Positions 51,429-62,231 are shown, numbered from the stretch's first letter. The stretch: 64,000 nucleotides of DNA from Caballeronia sp. INDeC2 (GCF_023631325.1 NZ_JALQDG010000001.1:217402-281401); one strand, 5' to 3'. Notes: generated from the letters alone by a model not told the origin. Numbers and translations are program-made.

Positions 51429-52913
51429 ATGGAATCGTTGAAAGCCGACACGCTGATCGTCGGCGCGCGCGTGATCGACGGCACGGGCGCGCCCGCCGTC
51501 GAACGCGATGTCGCCGTGCGCGAGGGACGCATCGTCGCAATCGTTGCGCCGGGCGGCCTGTCCGGCTGGCACGCCGACGAAACCTTCGACGCCGAGGGCA
51601 AAGTGCTCGCGCCCGGTTTCATCGACGTCCATACGCATGACGACACGCACGTGATCCGCTCGCCGCAGATGATGCCGAAGATCACGCAGGGCGTGACGAC
51701 GGTGATCGTCGGCAATTGCGGGATCAGCGCGTCGCCGGTGACGCTGAAGGGCGATCCGCCCGATCCTATGAACCTGCTCGGCGACGCCAGCGCGTTCAGA
51801 TATCCGACCTTCGCCGCGTATGTCGATGCGGTCAACGAAGCGCGTCCGGCGGTGAATGTCGGCGCGCTGATCGGCCATACGGCGCTGCGCAACAATCATA
51901 TGGATCGGCTGGACCGCGCGGCCAGTGGCGATGAAGTCGCGGGCATGCGCGCGCAGCTCGAAGAAGCGCTGGATAACGGCGCGCTCGGCTTGTCGAGCGG
52001 GCTCGCGTACGGATCGGCGTTCAACGCGCCGCCGGAAGAGGTGCAGGCGCTGGCCGAGCCGCTGGCGAAAGCGGGCGCGCTCTACACGACGCACATGCGC
52101 ACCGAGTTCGACGCGATTCTCGACGCGATGGACGAGGCGTATCGCGTCGGCCGCCATGCGCGCGTGCCGGTGGTGATTTCGCATCTGAAGTGCGCGGGGC
52201 CGTCGAACTGGGGACGCAGCGTGGAAGTGCTGAAGTCGATAGAGACGACGCGCGATGGTCAGCCGGTCGGCTGCGATTGCTATCCGTACAACCGCAGTTC
52301 GTCGACGCTCGATCTGAAGCAGGTTACGGGCGACATCGACATTACGATCACGTGGTCGACGCCGCATCCGGAAATGGCGGGCAAGCTGATCCGCGAAGTC
52401 GCCGACGAATGGCAGGTCGGTCAGCAGGAAGCGGCGAAGCGCCTGCAGCCGGCGGGCGCGGTGTATCACAACATGTCGGAAGACGACGTCCGGCGCATCC
52501 TCTCGCATCCCGCGACGATGGTCGGCTCCGATGGCTTGCCGAACGATCCGCTGCCGCATCCGCGTTTGTGGGGCGCGTTTCCGCGCGTGCTCGGCCACTA
52601 CGCGCGCGACACGGCGCTGATCCCGCTCGAGGAAGCGGTGCGCAAGATGACGAGCCTGTCGGCGCGGCGCTTCGGTTTGACGGAGCGCGGCGAGTTGAAA
52701 GTGGGCTATCACGCGGATCTGGTCGTGTTCGATCCGGAGCGTGTGCGCGATGCCGCGACGTTCGCGAAGCCGCAACAGGCGGCGGACGGCATCGATGCGG
52801 TGTGGGTAAATGGCGTTTTGACGTATCGCGAGCAGGCCGTGACCGGCGCGCGCGCGGGACGTTTCGTGGCGCGCGGCGCGGCATCGAAGCTCGATGCGCA
52901 GGGCGCGTTTTGA
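51429..52913 (+). CDS. N-acyl-D-amino-acid deacylase (D-aminoacylase)
   Basis: Amidohydrolase that removes the acyl group from N-acyl-D-amino acids. A small beta-sandwich at both ends surrounds a TIM barrel; the metal motif is FIDVHTHDDTHVIRSPQ, then TQGVTTVIVGNCGISASPV, characteristic of D-aminoacylases, with further His/Asp ligands in PVVISHLKCAG and TMVGSDGLPND. 494 residues, full length. The ATG has GGGAGAC upstream. It supplies free D-amino acids to the dehydratase-like enzyme encoded divergently. Confidence 0.92.
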   Translation: MESLKADTLIVGARVIDGTGAPAVERDVAVREGRIVAIVAPGGLSGWHADETFDAEGKVLAPGFIDVHTHDDTHVIRSPQMMPKITQGVTTVIVGNCGISASPVTLKGDPPDPMNLLGDASAFRYPTFAAYVDAVNEARPAVNVGALIGHTALRNNHMDRLDRAASGDEVAGMRAQLEEALDNGALGLSSGLAYGSAFNAPPEEVQALAEPLAKAGALYTTHMRTEFDAILDAMDEAYRVGRHARVPVVISHLKCAGPSNWGRSVEVLKSIETTRDGQPVGCDCYPYNRSSSTLDLKQVTGDIDITITWSTPHPEMAGKLIREVADEWQVGQQEAAKRLQPAGAVYHNMSEDDVRRILSHPATMVGSDGLPNDPLPHPRLWGAFPRVLGHYARDTALIPLEEAVRKMTSLSARRFGLTERGELKVGYHADLVVFDPERVRDAATFAKPQQAADGIDAVWVNGVLTYREQAVTGARAGRFVARGAASKLDAQGAF

Positions 52914-52944
52914 ATTCTTATCGAATGGAAAAAGGAGCAGGACG

Positions 52945-53325
52945 ATGAAGCGTTATGGCGTGGAAGGTGGCAAGGGACAAGGCGGCGCGCACATGCCGTT
53001 CGCACGCGCGGTTGAGGCGGATGGCTGGCTGTTCGTGTCGGGCCAGACGCCCATGGAAAACGGCGAGGTGATCAACGGCGGCATCGTCGAGCAATCGCAC
53101 AAGGCGATTCAGAACGTGCTCGCAATTCTGAAGGAAGCCGGTTACGGCACGGAAGATGTCGTGCGTTGCGGCGTGTGGCTGGACGATCCGCGCGATTTCG
53201 CGTCGTTCAACAAGGTGTTCAAAGAGTACTTCGGCGCGAATCCGCCGGCGCGGGCGTGTGTCGTTTCGTCGATGGTGATCGACTGCAAGGTCGAGGTGGA
53301 TTGCGTGGCTTATAAGAAGACGTGA
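52945..53325 (+). CDS. RidA-family enamine/imine deaminase
   Basis: A 126-residue trimeric protein of the YjgF/YER057c/UK114 group, which hydrolyses reactive enamine/imine intermediates released by PLP dehydratases. Seen: WLFVSGQTPMENGEVINGG, the conserved Arg in PPARACVVSSM, and the subunit-interface strand VIDCKVEVDCVAY. A strong AAAGGAG site precedes the ATG at 52945. Its place after the D-aminoacylase, near a PLP deaminase, makes metabolic sense. Confidence 0.92.
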   Translation: MKRYGVEGGKGQGGAHMPFARAVEADGWLFVSGQTPMENGEVINGGIVEQSHKAIQNVLAILKEAGYGTEDVVRCGVWLDDPRDFASFNKVFKEYFGANPPARACVVSSMVIDCKVEVDCVAYKKT

Positions 53326-53333
53326 TCGCGATC

Positions 53334-53363
53334 GCGGCTCTGATTCATCGGAAGCAGAGCCGC
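53334..53363. terminator. Hairpin between convergent ridA-type gene and queF
   Basis: GCGGCTCTG / CAGAGCCGC, 9-bp perfect stem with a 12-nt loop. Only a short GTTTG follows, so termination is likely but not textbook. Confidence 0.55.
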
Positions 53364-53379
53364 GTTTGCATTGACCGGT

Positions 53380-54204
53380 TCACTGCCGCGCCAGCCGCGC
53401 ATTATCCGGCATCGGCAAATTGAAGTTCGTCCGAAACGGGTTGATGTCGAGCCCGCCGCGCCTTGTATACCGCGCATACACAGCCAGCCGCTCCGGCCTG
53501 CATTCCCGCATGATGTCCATGAAGATGCGCTCCACGCATTGCTCATGGAACCCGGTATGTCCGCGATAAGAAACGATATACCGCAGCAACCCCGCATGAT
53601 CGATCTGCCCGCCGTAATAGCGGATCTGCACGCTGCCCCAGTCGGGCTGTCCCGTCACCGGGCAATTCGATTTCAACAGATTCGAGAACAGCGTCTCATC
53701 GGTCGGCGCTTCGTCATGAGCCGCCTTCAGCAAAGAAGGATCGGGCGAGAAAACATCACAATCGAGATCGAGCCGGTCCAGAGACAAACCCTCGAATTCT
53801 TCCATCGCCAGCTTGCCGAAATCGCCCGGCGCCGTGAGCTGCACCGACACCGTCGCGCCGCAGATCGCGGATACATCGCGCTTGATGGCGGCGCGCACGT
53901 CATCGATCGAATCGAACGGCGTCTGCGCGAACGAGCCGAGATATAGCTTGAACGACTTCGACTCCACGATATTCGGCGAATCCGCCGGCACGAAGAAGGT
54001 CGCGACCGCGATCTGCGGCTTGCCGCGCCGGTTCAGCCACGACAATTCATAGGCGTTCCAGATATCCGTGCCGAAGAACGGCAGCCGCTCGGGCACGCCG
54101 ATCGCATCGCGCGCGCGCTTGCGGTCGATCGGAAACAGCAGCGATGCGTCGTACTGTTCGGTGTAGTGGACGGGCTTGCCGAGCGGAGATTGGTCGGGTG
54201 TCAT
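53380..54204 (-). CDS. queF: NADPH-dependent preQ0 reductase (7-cyano-7-deazaguanine reductase), long form
   Basis: Reduces preQ0 to preQ1 in queuosine synthesis. This is the two-module E. coli type (274 residues): N-terminal degenerate T-fold ([20 protein letters not shown]) and C-terminal catalytic T-fold with the Cys of [20 protein letters not shown] and [13 protein letters not shown]. The C-terminus holds R-rich [16 protein letters not shown]. The start overlaps the stop of the 5'-nucleotidase gene by 4 bases. Confidence 0.95.
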   Translation of the reverse strand: MTPDQSPLGKPVHYTEQYDASLLFPIDRKRARDAIGVPERLPFFGTDIWNAYELSWLNRRGKPQIAVATFFVPADSPNIVESKSFKLYLGSFAQTPFDSIDDVRAAIKRDVSAICGATVSVQLTAPGDFGKLAMEEFEGLSLDRLDLDCDVFSPDPSLLKAAHDEAPTDETLFSNLLKSNCPVTGQPDWGSVQIRYYGGQIDHAGLLRYIVSYRGHTGFHEQCVERIFMDIMRECRPERLAVYARYTRRGGLDINPFRTNFNLPMPDNARLARQ

Positions 54205-55115
54205 GATGCGTTCGCAATGCCGCTGAGAACGTGCCCCGTCGCGGTGACGACGCGGGCTGATTCGCAGTGGCGAATTTGATCGTCGAAGAAAAAATCGGGC
54301 TCGAATTCGCGCAGGAATTCGCCCTTGTCCAGGCCGCCGAGAAACATCGCTTCGTCGATTTCGATGTCCCAGGCCATCAGCGTGCGGATCGCGCGCTCGT
54401 GCGCGGGCGCGGAACGCGCAGTGACGAGCGCGGTGCGGATATGCATCGGCGACTTGCTTTCGGCGTCGTCGGCGATGCGTTGCAGCTTGTTCAACGCCGC
54501 CAGCAGCGGCTTCAACGGGCCGCCGGGCAGCGGCGAATCCTTCTTCTGCGTTTCATGGCCGACGAACGCGCCGAGCCCTTCGCTTTGGAATACGCGCTCG
54601 GCTTCGTCGGAGAACAAGACGGCGTCGCCATCGAACGCGATGCGAATCTCGTCCGCATAACGGCTCGCGGCGCGCGGCGTCTCCGGCAGCACGCGCGCGG
54701 CGGGAAAACCGGCGGCGAGCGCGTCGCACACATCGTCCGGATTCGCCGACAAAAACAGCGACGCCCGCAGCGGCTTCAGATACGCGAACGGCGAGCGGCC
54801 GCGCGTGAACACGCCGCGCTCGATCGCGAGACCGTGCTCGCGGCACGAATGAAACGCGCGCAGACCGCTGATCGGATCGCTGCGCGACAGAATCACCACT
54901 TCGACGCGCTGCGCGCCCGCGTTCAGCGCAAGCAGCTTGCGGATCAACCCGAACGCGACGCCCGGCTTCGCGGGCGTTTCCAGCCGCGAGCGTTGCAGCG
55001 CTTCGTATTGCGTGAGATCGCCCGCCTCGAAGACGCGGTTCTCTTCCTCGAAATCGAACAGCGCGCGCGACGAAATCGCGACGACGAGCTTGTCTTCGAG
55101 CGTGAACTTCGGCAT
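54201..55115 (-). CDS. Cytosolic 5'-nucleotidase (PF06189-like)
   Basis: A 304-residue enzyme of the 5'-nucleotidase family related to animal NT5C1A. Seen: [20 protein letters not shown] with the DFEEEN segment near the N-terminus, [35 protein letters not shown] with the [11 protein letters not shown] motif, and [11 protein letters not shown]. It probably hydrolyses nucleoside monophosphates. It lies between ilvA and queF, coupled to queF by ATGA overlap; no functional tie to either is evident. Confidence 0.85.
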   Translation of the reverse strand: MPKFTLEDKLVVAISSRALFDFEEENRVFEAGDLTQYEALQRSRLETPAKPGVAFGLIRKLLALNAGAQRVEVVILSRSDPISGLRAFHSCREHGLAIERGVFTRGRSPFAYLKPLRASLFLSANPDDVCDALAAGFPAARVLPETPRAASRYADEIRIAFDGDAVLFSDEAERVFQSEGLGAFVGHETQKKDSPLPGGPLKPLLAALNKLQRIADDAESKSPMHIRTALVTARSAPAHERAIRTLMAWDIEIDEAMFLGGLDKGEFLREFEPDFFFDDQIRHCESARVVTATGHVLSGIANAS

Positions 55116-55121
55116 TGCTGC

Positions 55122-56645
55122 TTACGCCAGGAAAAGCTTGTACACCGGATTCGCGCCCTCGTCCCACCACGGATAGCCGAGCGTCGCGAGGAAGCGCTCG
55201 AACTCCGCGTTGTCCGACTGCGGCACCTGAATGCCGACGAGAATCGAACTATAGTCCGCACCCTGATTCCGATAGTGGAACAAGCTGATGTTCCAGTCCG
55301 GCGCCATCGACGAAAGGAATTTCATCAGCGCGCCCGGGCGCTCCGGGAATTCGAAGCGCAGCAGGCGTTCGTCCTTCGCGAGCGGCGAACGGCCGCCGAC
55401 CATGTAGCGGATGTGCTGCTTCGAGAGCTCGTCGTGCGACAGGTCGACCGTCGCAAAACCATGCTCGACGAACGACGACATCATCTGCGCCGTTTCCTTG
55501 CGCGACTTGATCTGCACGCCGACGAAGATATGCGCCGCGCTTTGATCGGCGATGCGGTAGTTGAATTCCGTCACGCTGCGTGTGCCGACGAGCTCGCAGA
55601 AGCGCCTGAAACTGCCGCGCTCTTCGGGAATGGTTACGGCGAACACGGCCTCGCGCGCCTCGCCGACTTCCGCGCGCTCCGCGACGAAGCGCATGCGGTC
55701 GAAGTTCATGTTCGCGCCCGAGGTCACGGCGACGAGCGTCTTGCCTTCGATGCCTTCGCGCTCCGCGTAAAGCTTCGCGCCCGCGACGGCGAGCGAACCT
55801 GCGGGTTCCAGCACGCTGCGGGTGTCCTGGAACACGTCCTTGATCGCGGCGCAGAGCGCGTCGGTATCGACGGTGACGACTTCATCGAGCAATTCGTTGC
55901 ACAGCCGGAACGTTTCCTCGCCGACGAGCTTCACCGCGGTGCCGTCCGAAAACAGGCCGACTTCGCTCAGTGTGACGCGCTCGCCCGCATGGATCGAACG
56001 CGCCATCGCGCAGGAATCCTCGGTCTGCACGCCGATCACCTTGATCTCCGGCCGCACCGCCTTGATGTACGCCGCGACGCCCGCGGCGAGTCCGCCCCCG
56101 CCGATCGGCACGAAGATCGCGTGGATCGGGGCCTGGTGCTGGCGCAGGATTTCCATGGCGATGGTGCCCTGGCCGGCGATCACGTCCGGATCGTCGAACG
56201 GATGCACGAAGGTCAGGCCGCGCTCTTCCTGAAGCTGCACGGCGCGCGCGTAGGCGTCGCTGTACGACTCGCCCGCGAGCACCACTTCGACGGTCGGGCC
56301 GCCGTGCGCGCGGATCGCGTCGATCTTGACTTGCGGGGTCGTGGTCGGCACCGCGATCACCGCACGGCAGCCGAGCCGCGCCGCCGACAGCGCCACGCCC
56401 TGCGCATGATTGCCCGCCGACGCGGTAATTACGCCGCGCGCGAGTTCGTCCGCCGACAGGTTCGCCATCTTGTTGTAGGCGCCGCGAATCTTGAAGGAGA
56501 ACACCGGCTGGTTGTCCTCGCGCTTCAGGAACACGGCATTGCGCAGACGCGCCGACAGGATGCGCGCGGGTTCGAGCTCGCTTTCCCGCGCGACGTCGTA
56601 CACGCGCGCGGTCAGCACTTTCTTCAGGTAGTCGGGATGTGTCAT
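55122..56645 (-). CDS. ilvA: Threonine dehydratase, biosynthetic
   Basis: Deaminates threonine to 2-oxobutyrate, first step of isoleucine synthesis. PLP Lys in PVFSFKIRGAYNKMANL; phosphate loop VPIGGGGLAAGVAAYI; two C-terminal ACT-like regulatory domains (AVFAVTIPEERGSFRRFCEL, FEFPERPGALMKFLSSMAPD) for isoleucine feedback. 507 residues. The ATG at 56645 (MTHPDYLKKVLTARVYDVA) is the family start; the frame is open for 53 codons upstream without similarity. An 18-bp palindrome lies about 96 bp upstream. Confidence 0.96.
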   Translation of the reverse strand: MTHPDYLKKVLTARVYDVARESELEPARILSARLRNAVFLKREDNQPVFSFKIRGAYNKMANLSADELARGVITASAGNHAQGVALSAARLGCRAVIAVPTTTPQVKIDAIRAHGGPTVEVVLAGESYSDAYARAVQLQEERGLTFVHPFDDPDVIAGQGTIAMEILRQHQAPIHAIFVPIGGGGLAAGVAAYIKAVRPEIKVIGVQTEDSCAMARSIHAGERVTLSEVGLFSDGTAVKLVGEETFRLCNELLDEVVTVDTDALCAAIKDVFQDTRSVLEPAGSLAVAGAKLYAEREGIEGKTLVAVTSGANMNFDRMRFVAERAEVGEAREAVFAVTIPEERGSFRRFCELVGTRSVTEFNYRIADQSAAHIFVGVQIKSRKETAQMMSSFVEHGFATVDLSHDELSKQHIRYMVGGRSPLAKDERLLRFEFPERPGALMKFLSSMAPDWNISLFHYRNQGADYSSILVGIQVPQSDNAEFERFLATLGYPWWDEGANPVYKLFLA

Positions 56646-57166
56646 GCGAGGAATCGTCACGCGGCAGCGCGCGCGGTTTTTGAGGGCGAAAAGATCAATG
56701 ATAGCGCCAACCGCGCGGCTTCCGGGCACGCCTTGCGTTTCGACCGTCCGGACGGTCGTGCAAAAAAGCGTCGAAAATGACATGAACGCGTCGCGAATGC
56801 GCACGCAAAAGCCCCTTCTCGCTGCTAGCGGGCGCGAACGCGCGTCACCGCGATAGGTTAGAATTTCCTTTTACGAATCAGCAATCAGGATCGGCAGATG
56901 CACCGGCAGCTTCGGATCGATTTTTGGGCGCATGTCTCCCGCGCGGCGCACCCGGCGGCCGAGCGTCATGCGCGCCGCGCGCGATCGTGGCGTTGATCCA
57001 GGGCACATCGAAGGCGCCGTGATGCAGTTCACTTCGCTGAGTTCCGCGCTGTGCGACCCGGCGGCCTTCGCCAAGATAAGTCTCATTCGAAAATTTGCGC
57101 CCCCGCGCGCATCGTCGGCGTTTGCGCTTTTCGAAGCGCGCGTGCCGGCACACCGAACCGTCGAAC
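56646..57166. other. Divergent intergenic region, ilvA and FAD/Fe-S oxidoreductase
   Basis: No credible gene; short frames (for example 56871-57203 minus) lack family similarity. It holds a perfect 18-bp palindrome at 56741-56758 and an AT-richer patch at 56855-56885 (GGTTAGAATTTCCTTTTACG) that may contain a promoter. Confidence 0.5.
56741..56758. promoter_or_regulatory. Perfect 18-bp palindrome upstream of ilvA
   Basis: CGACCGTCCGGACGGTCG, with no spacer. Such GC-rich dyads are typical operators of TetR-type regulators. It lies about 96 bp before the ilvA ATG and about 410 bp before the oxidoreductase ATG. No regulator gene is adjacent. Confidence 0.55.
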
Positions 57167-60100
57167 ATGAACGCACCCCAAGCCTTCGATCCGAACGGCG
57201 CACATGCCGCCTTGGCGCTCGATGTCGAGCCTCGTCTGCGCGAAATTCCCTATAACTACACGTCGTTTTCCGATCGTGAAATCGTCATGCGGCTCCTGGG
57301 CGACGAAGCCTGGGCCGTGCTCGACGAACTGCGCAACGAGCGCCGCACCGGCCGCTCGGCGCGCATGCTGTACGAAGTGCTCGGCGATATCTGGGTCGTG
57401 CGCCGCAATCCGTATCTGCAGGACGACTTGCTCGACAATCCGAAGCGCCGCGCGCTCCTGGTCGAGGCGCTGAATCACCGGCTCACGGAAATCGAGAAAC
57501 GCCGCAGCGCCGATCTCACCGCGCACAGCGACGAAGCCGGCAGCCGCGAGCGCGCCGAGCGCGTGCAGTTGCTGATTGCCGCCGCCCGCCGCGCCGTCGA
57601 CGACTTCGCCTCCGAGTTCGGCCGCATGGCCGACTTGCGCCGCCGCGCGTCGCGCGTGCTGGGCAAGGAGACGCAGAAGGACAACATCAAGTTCGACGGC
57701 CTGTCGCGCGTCTCGCACGTCACCGACGCAACCGACTGGCGCGTCGAATATCCGTTCGTCGTGTTGACGCCTGACACCGAAGGCGAAATCGCCGGGCTGA
57801 TCAAGGCGTGCTTCGAACTCGGGCTCACCGTCATTCCGCGCGGCGGCGGCACCGGCTACACCGGCGGCGCGATTCCGCTCACGCCGTTCTCGGCCGTCAT
57901 CAATACGGAAAAGCTCGAGCAGCTCGGCCCCGTCGAAATGACGGATCTGCCGGGCGTCGATCACAAGGTCGCGACGATTTTCTCGGGCGCGGGCGTCGTC
58001 ACGCGGCGCGTTACGGAAGCGGCCGAGCAGGCGGGCTTCGTGTTCGCCGTCGATCCGACTTCGCTCGATGCCTCGTGCGTCGGCGGCAATGTCGCGATGA
58101 ACGCGGGCGGCAAGAAAGCGGTGTTGTGGGGCACGGCGCTCGACAACCTCGCGTGGTGGCGCATGGTCGATCCGGAAGGCAACTGGCTCGAAGTCACGCG
58201 TCTGGATCACAACTGCGGCAAGATTCACGACATCGAAGTGGCGCGCTTCCGGCTCGACTGGTTCGACGGCAATCGTCCGCCGGGCGAAAAACTGCTGCGC
58301 ACCGAAAGCCTCGACATCGCCGGGCGGACGTTCCGCAAGGAAGGGCTCGGCAAGGACGTCACCGACAAATTTCTCGCCGGCCTGCCCGGCGTGCAGAAGG
58401 AAGGCTGCGACGGGCTCATCACGTCCGCGCGCTGGATCCTGCACAAGATGCCCGCGCATACGCGCACCGTCTGCCTCGAATTCTTCGGCCAGGCGCGCGA
58501 CGCGATTCCGAGCATCGTCGAGATCAAGGACTATCTGTTCGAAACGTCGAAGCAGGGCGGCGCGATTCTCGCCGGCCTGGAGCATCTCGACGAGCGCTAT
58601 CTGCGCGCGGTCGGCTACGCGACCAAGAGCAAGCGCAATGCGTTCCCGAAGATGGTGCTGATCGGCGATATCGTCGGCAATGACGCCGATGCCGTCGCCG
58701 CAGCCACGTCCGAAGTCGTGCGCATGGCGAACGGCAAGAGCGGAGAAGGCTTCGTCGCGGTGAACGCCGAGGCGCGCAAGCGCTTCTGGCTCGACCGCTC
58801 GCGCACCGCGGCGATCGCGAAGCATACGAATGCGTTCAAGATCAACGAAGACGTCGTGATCCCGCTCAACCGCATGGGCGAGTACACGGACGGCATCGAG
58901 CGCATCAATATCGAGCTGTCGATCAAGAACAAGCTGCAACTCGTCGATGCGCTCGAAGCGTTCTTCCGCACCGGCAAGCTGCCGCTCGGCAAGACCGACG
59001 ACGCGAACGAAATTCCCAGCGCCGAACTGCTCGAAGACCGCGTGCAGCAAGCGCTCGATCTGTTGAAGCGCGTGCGCGAGCGCTGGACTTTCGTCGGCGA
59101 AAAGCTCGATATGCCGTTGCGCGAGGCGCAGCACTATCTCGTCAATCTCGGCTACGAAGCGCTCGCGGAGAAGTTCGCGGATCGTGTCGACGTGCAGCCG
59201 GACGCGAACGTGTTTCACATCGCGCAGGATCGCACGGTGCGCATTTCGTGGAAGCAGGAGATTCGCGCGGAACTGCGCCAGATCTTCAACGGCGGCGAAT
59301 TCAAGCCGATCCTCGACGAAGCGCAGGCCATCCACAAGCAGGTGTTGCGCGGGCGCGTGTTCGTCGCGCTGCACATGCATGCGGGTGACGGCAACGTGCA
59401 CACCAACATTCCCGTCAACTCCGACAACTACGCGATGCTGCAGGACGCGCATCACGCGGTGGCGCGCATCATGAAGCTCGCGCGTTCGCTCGACGGCGTG
59501 ATTTCGGGCGAGCACGGCATCGGCATCACCAAGCTGGAGTTTCTGACCGAAGAGGAAATCGGCGATTTCCGCGCGTACAAGCAGCGCGTCGATCCGCACG
59601 GGCGCTTCAACAAGGGCAAGCTCTTCGAAGGCGCCGACCTGCGCAATGCGTACACGCCGAGCTTCGGGCTGATGGGCTACGAGTCGCTCATCATGCAGCA
59701 GTCGGATATCGGCGCGATCTCCGATTCGATCAAGGACTGCCTGCGCTGCGGCAAATGCAAGCCGGTCTGCGCGACGCACGTGCCGCGCGCGAATTTGCTG
59801 TATAGCCCGCGCAACAAGATTCTCGCGACTTCGCTGCTGGTCGAAGCGTTCCTGTATGAAGAGCAGACGCGCCGCGGCGTATCGATCAAGCATTGGGACG
59901 AGTTCAACGACGTCGCCGATCACTGCACGGTCTGCCACAAATGCGTGACGCCGTGCCCGGTGAAGATCGACTTCGGCGATGTCACCATGAACATGCGCAA
60001 TCTTTTGCGCAAGATGGGCAAGAAGAAGTTCAACGCGGGCAACGCGGCGGGCATGTTCTTCCTCAATGCGACGAATCCGCAGACCATCAATCTCGCGCGC

Positions 60101-61261
60101 ACCGCGATGATGGGTGTCGGCTACAAGGCGCAGCGCTTCGGCAACGACGTGCTCAGGAAGTTCGCGAAGAAGCAGACGGCGAAACCGCCCGCGACGGTCG
60201 GCAAGCCGCCCGTGGTCACGCAGGTGATCCACTTCATGAACAAGAAGATGCCGGGCAATCTGCCAAAGAAGACGGCGCGCGCGCTGCTGGATATCGAAGA
60301 CAACAAGATCGTCCCGATCATCCGCAATCCGAAGACGACCACCGTCGATTCGGAAGCCGTGTTCTATTTCCCTGGCTGCGGTTCCGAGCGTCTCTTCTCG
60401 CAAGTCGGGCTCGCGACGCAGGCCATGTTGTGGGAAGCGGGCGTGCAGACCGTGCTGCCGCCGGGCTATCTGTGCTGCGGCTATCCGCAGCGCGGCTCCG
60501 GGCAGTACGACAAGGCCGAGAAGATCGTCACGGACAATCGCGTGCTGTTCCACCGGGTCGCGAATACGCTGAACTATCTCGATATCAAGACCGTGGTCGT
60601 GTCGTGCGGAACCTGCTATGACCAGCTTGCGGGCTACGAATTCGAAAAGATCTTCCCGGGGTGCCGGATCATCGACATTCACGAGTTCCTGCTCGAGAAG
60701 AACATCAAGCTCGACGGCGTGACGGGCACGCGCTACATGTACCACGACCCGTGTCACTCGCCGATCAAGACGATGGACCCGGTCAAGCTCGTCAACGACC
60801 TGATGGGCTCGCAAAACGACGGCTACAAGATCGAGAAGAACGATCGCTGTTGCGGCGAGTCGGGCACGCTCGCGGTTACGCGGCCGGACATTTCGACGCA
60901 AGTGCGCTTTCGCAAGGAAGAAGAGATCCGCAAGGGCGCCGCGAAGCTGCGCGGCATTCCGCTCGTCGCGGAAGCGGGCGCGAACGGCATCAATATCGCG
61001 AATGCGTCGGCGGGCGCGGCGGGCGCGCAACCGGGCTCCGTGCTCAAGGCCGGCGACGGTCCTCAGCCCGACGGCCAGGACGTGAAGATCCTCACGAGCT
61101 GCCCGTCCTGTCTCCAAGGCCTGTCGCGGTACAACGAGGACGCCAACATCGAGGCGGACTACATCGTCGTGGAAATGGCGCGCAAGGTGCTCGGTGAGAA
61201 CTGGATGGAACAATATGTCGAACGCGCGAACAATGGCGGTATCGAGCGCGTGCTGGTGTAA
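57167..61261 (+). CDS. FAD-linked oxidoreductase/Fe-S fusion protein (DUF3683 type)
   Basis: A 1364-residue fusion. An N-terminal DUF3683-like region ([20 protein letters not shown]) of about 180 residues comes first. Then the FAD-binding domain ([19 protein letters not shown]) and FAD-oxidase C domain ([30 protein letters not shown]). Two [4Fe-4S] motifs follow ([23 protein letters not shown]), then two CCG domains ([11 protein letters not shown]...[20 protein letters not shown]...DRCCGESGT). It combines the parts of GlcD/GlcE/GlcF or a D-lactate dehydrogenase, so it likely oxidises a 2-hydroxy acid and passes electrons to the quinone pool. The substrate is not fixed by sequence. HIT and DUF971 genes follow. 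Confidence 0.9.
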   Translation: MNAPQAFDPNGAHAALALDVEPRLREIPYNYTSFSDREIVMRLLGDEAWAVLDELRNERRTGRSARMLYEVLGDIWVVRRNPYLQDDLLDNPKRRALLVEALNHRLTEIEKRRSADLTAHSDEAGSRERAERVQLLIAAARRAVDDFASEFGRMADLRRRASRVLGKETQKDNIKFDGLSRVSHVTDATDWRVEYPFVVLTPDTEGEIAGLIKACFELGLTVIPRGGGTGYTGGAIPLTPFSAVINTEKLEQLGPVEMTDLPGVDHKVATIFSGAGVVTRRVTEAAEQAGFVFAVDPTSLDASCVGGNVAMNAGGKKAVLWGTALDNLAWWRMVDPEGNWLEVTRLDHNCGKIHDIEVARFRLDWFDGNRPPGEKLLRTESLDIAGRTFRKEGLGKDVTDKFLAGLPGVQKEGCDGLITSARWILHKMPAHTRTVCLEFFGQARDAIPSIVEIKDYLFETSKQGGAILAGLEHLDERYLRAVGYATKSKRNAFPKMVLIGDIVGNDADAVAAATSEVVRMANGKSGEGFVAVNAEARKRFWLDRSRTAAIAKHTNAFKINEDVVIPLNRMGEYTDGIERINIELSIKNKLQLVDALEAFFRTGKLPLGKTDDANEIPSAELLEDRVQQALDLLKRVRERWTFVGEKLDMPLREAQHYLVNLGYEALAEKFADRVDVQPDANVFHIAQDRTVRISWKQEIRAELRQIFNGGEFKPILDEAQAIHKQVLRGRVFVALHMHAGDGNVHTNIPVNSDNYAMLQDAHHAVARIMKLARSLDGVISGEHGIGITKLEFLTEEEIGDFRAYKQRVDPHGRFNKGKLFEGADLRNAYTPSFGLMGYESLIMQQSDIGAISDSIKDCLRCGKCKPVCATHVPRANLLYSPRNKILATSLLVEAFLYEEQTRRGVSIKHWDEFNDVADHCTVCHKCVTPCPVKIDFGDVTMNMRNLLRKMGKKKFNAGNAAGMFFLNATNPQTINLARTAMMGVGYKAQRFGNDVLRKFAKKQTAKPPATVGKPPVVTQVIHFMNKKMPGNLPKKTARALLDIEDNKIVPIIRNPKTTTVDSEAVFYFPGCGSERLFSQVGLATQAMLWEAGVQTVLPPGYLCCGYPQRGSGQYDKAEKIVTDNRVLFHRVANTLNYLDIKTVVVSCGTCYDQLAGYEFEKIFPGCRIIDIHEFLLEKNIKLDGVTGTRYMYHDPCHSPIKTMDPVKLVNDLMGSQNDGYKIEKNDRCCGESGTLAVTRPDISTQVRFRKEEEIRKGAAKLRGIPLVAEAGANGINIANASAGAAGAQPGSVLKAGDGPQPDGQDVKILTSCPSCLQGLSRYNEDANIEADYIVVEMARKVLGENWMEQYVERANNGGIERVLV

Positions 61262-61297
61262 TAGCGAAATCGAGGTTCGATTCGCTAGAGGTATGAG

Positions 61298-61732
61298 ATG
61301 GACTGTGTGTTTTGCCGTGAAGACGGCGGCGAGGTGCTGTGGTCGGACGACGCGTTGCGCGTCGTCCTCGCCGACGAGCCCGACTGGCCGGGCCTGTGCC
61401 GCGTGATCTGGGGCGCGCATATCGCCGAAATGTCCGATTTGCCGGATGGCGACCGTGCGCGCGTGATGACGGCCGTGAACGGCGTCGAGCGCGCGATGCG
61501 CCGCGTGCTCGTGCCAGAGAAGATCAATCTGGCGAGCCTCGGCAATCAGGTGCCGCATGTCCACTGGCACATCATTCCGCGCTTTTCCAACGATTCCCGC
61601 TTCCCTCTGCCGATCTGGGCGCCGCGCCAGCGCACGGTCTCCGAATCGCAGCTATCGAAGCGCCGCGCGCAGGCGACGCTCTTGCGCGAGCAGGTGCGCA
61701 ACGAGCTGAACCAGGCGTTCGGCCATCAATAA
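61298..61732 (+). CDS. HIT-family nucleotide-binding protein
   Basis: A 144-residue histidine-triad hydrolase: the N-terminal CVFCREDGGEVLW and the catalytic triad in QVPHVHWHIIPRF (HxHxHxx). Such proteins hydrolyse nucleoside phosphoramidates or dinucleoside polyphosphates. The C-terminal third (RRAQATLLREQVRNELNQAF) is a helical extension. It lies 36 bp after the FAD/Fe-S gene and 9 bp before the DUF971 gene, probably one operon. Confidence 0.92.
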   Translation: MDCVFCREDGGEVLWSDDALRVVLADEPDWPGLCRVIWGAHIAEMSDLPDGDRARVMTAVNGVERAMRRVLVPEKINLASLGNQVPHVHWHIIPRFSNDSRFPLPIWAPRQRTVSESQLSKRRAQATLLREQVRNELNQAFGHQ

Positions 61733-61741
61733 GGCAAGACC

Positions 61742-62149
61742 ATGAGCGGACTCACTTCCACGACGCCGATTCCGACCGGCGTCGTCGTGCATTCGAAATC
61801 CCGCGTGCTCGAACTGCAATACGGCGACGAGTCGTATCGCGTGCCGTTCGAGTTGCTGCGTGTCTATTCGCCTTCCGCCGAAGTGCAGGGACACGGACCG
61901 GGTCAGGAAACGCTGCAGACCGGCAAGCGCGAGGTGACGATCGTCGGCATCGATCCGGTCGGGCATTACGCGCTGCAACTGAACTTTTCGGACGGTCACA
62001 ATACGGGCATCTATTCCTGGGACATCCTCCACGACCTGGCGACGCGGCAGGACGCGTTGTGGCGGGAGTATCTGGGGAAACTGGAAGCCGCGGGCGTGGA
62101 CCGCGACACGCCGATGGCGGGAAAACCCTCCGGTGGCCACTGCCACTGA
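61742..62149 (+). CDS. DUF971 protein (gamma-butyrobetaine hydroxylase N-terminal-like)
   Basis: A 135-residue protein of the DUF971 family: [34 protein letters not shown] and [20 protein letters not shown]. The fold corresponds to the N-terminal domain of carnitine-synthesis hydroxylases and to the iron-sulfur-related protein ApbC fusions in some genomes; its role in bacteria is not settled. A His/Cys-ended tail (GKPSGGHCH) may bind metal. It precedes ubiE by 82 bp. Confidence 0.9.
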   Translation: MSGLTSTTPIPTGVVVHSKSRVLELQYGDESYRVPFELLRVYSPSAEVQGHGPGQETLQTGKREVTIVGIDPVGHYALQLNFSDGHNTGIYSWDILHDLATRQDALWREYLGKLEAAGVDRDTPMAGKPSGGHCH

Positions 62150-62231
62150 GCATCAAGGTTGCGGCATACGGCCGCACAGCCGGCGCGACGATTGCGCATA
62201 CATAGAACGAACAAAGGCGAGGAAGAGCGCG

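Noticed and set aside
54267..56780. 837-codon plus-strand open frame opposite the 5'-nucleotidase gene and ilvA
   Set aside because: Shadow frame; both minus-strand genes show conserved catalytic motifs.
57083..61570. Very long minus-strand open frame (about 1495 codons) opposite the FAD/Fe-S gene
   Set aside because: It mirrors the codon phase of a clearly conserved gene. The translation is Arg/Ala/His/Asp-rich with no domain, which is typical of antisense frames in GC-rich DNA.
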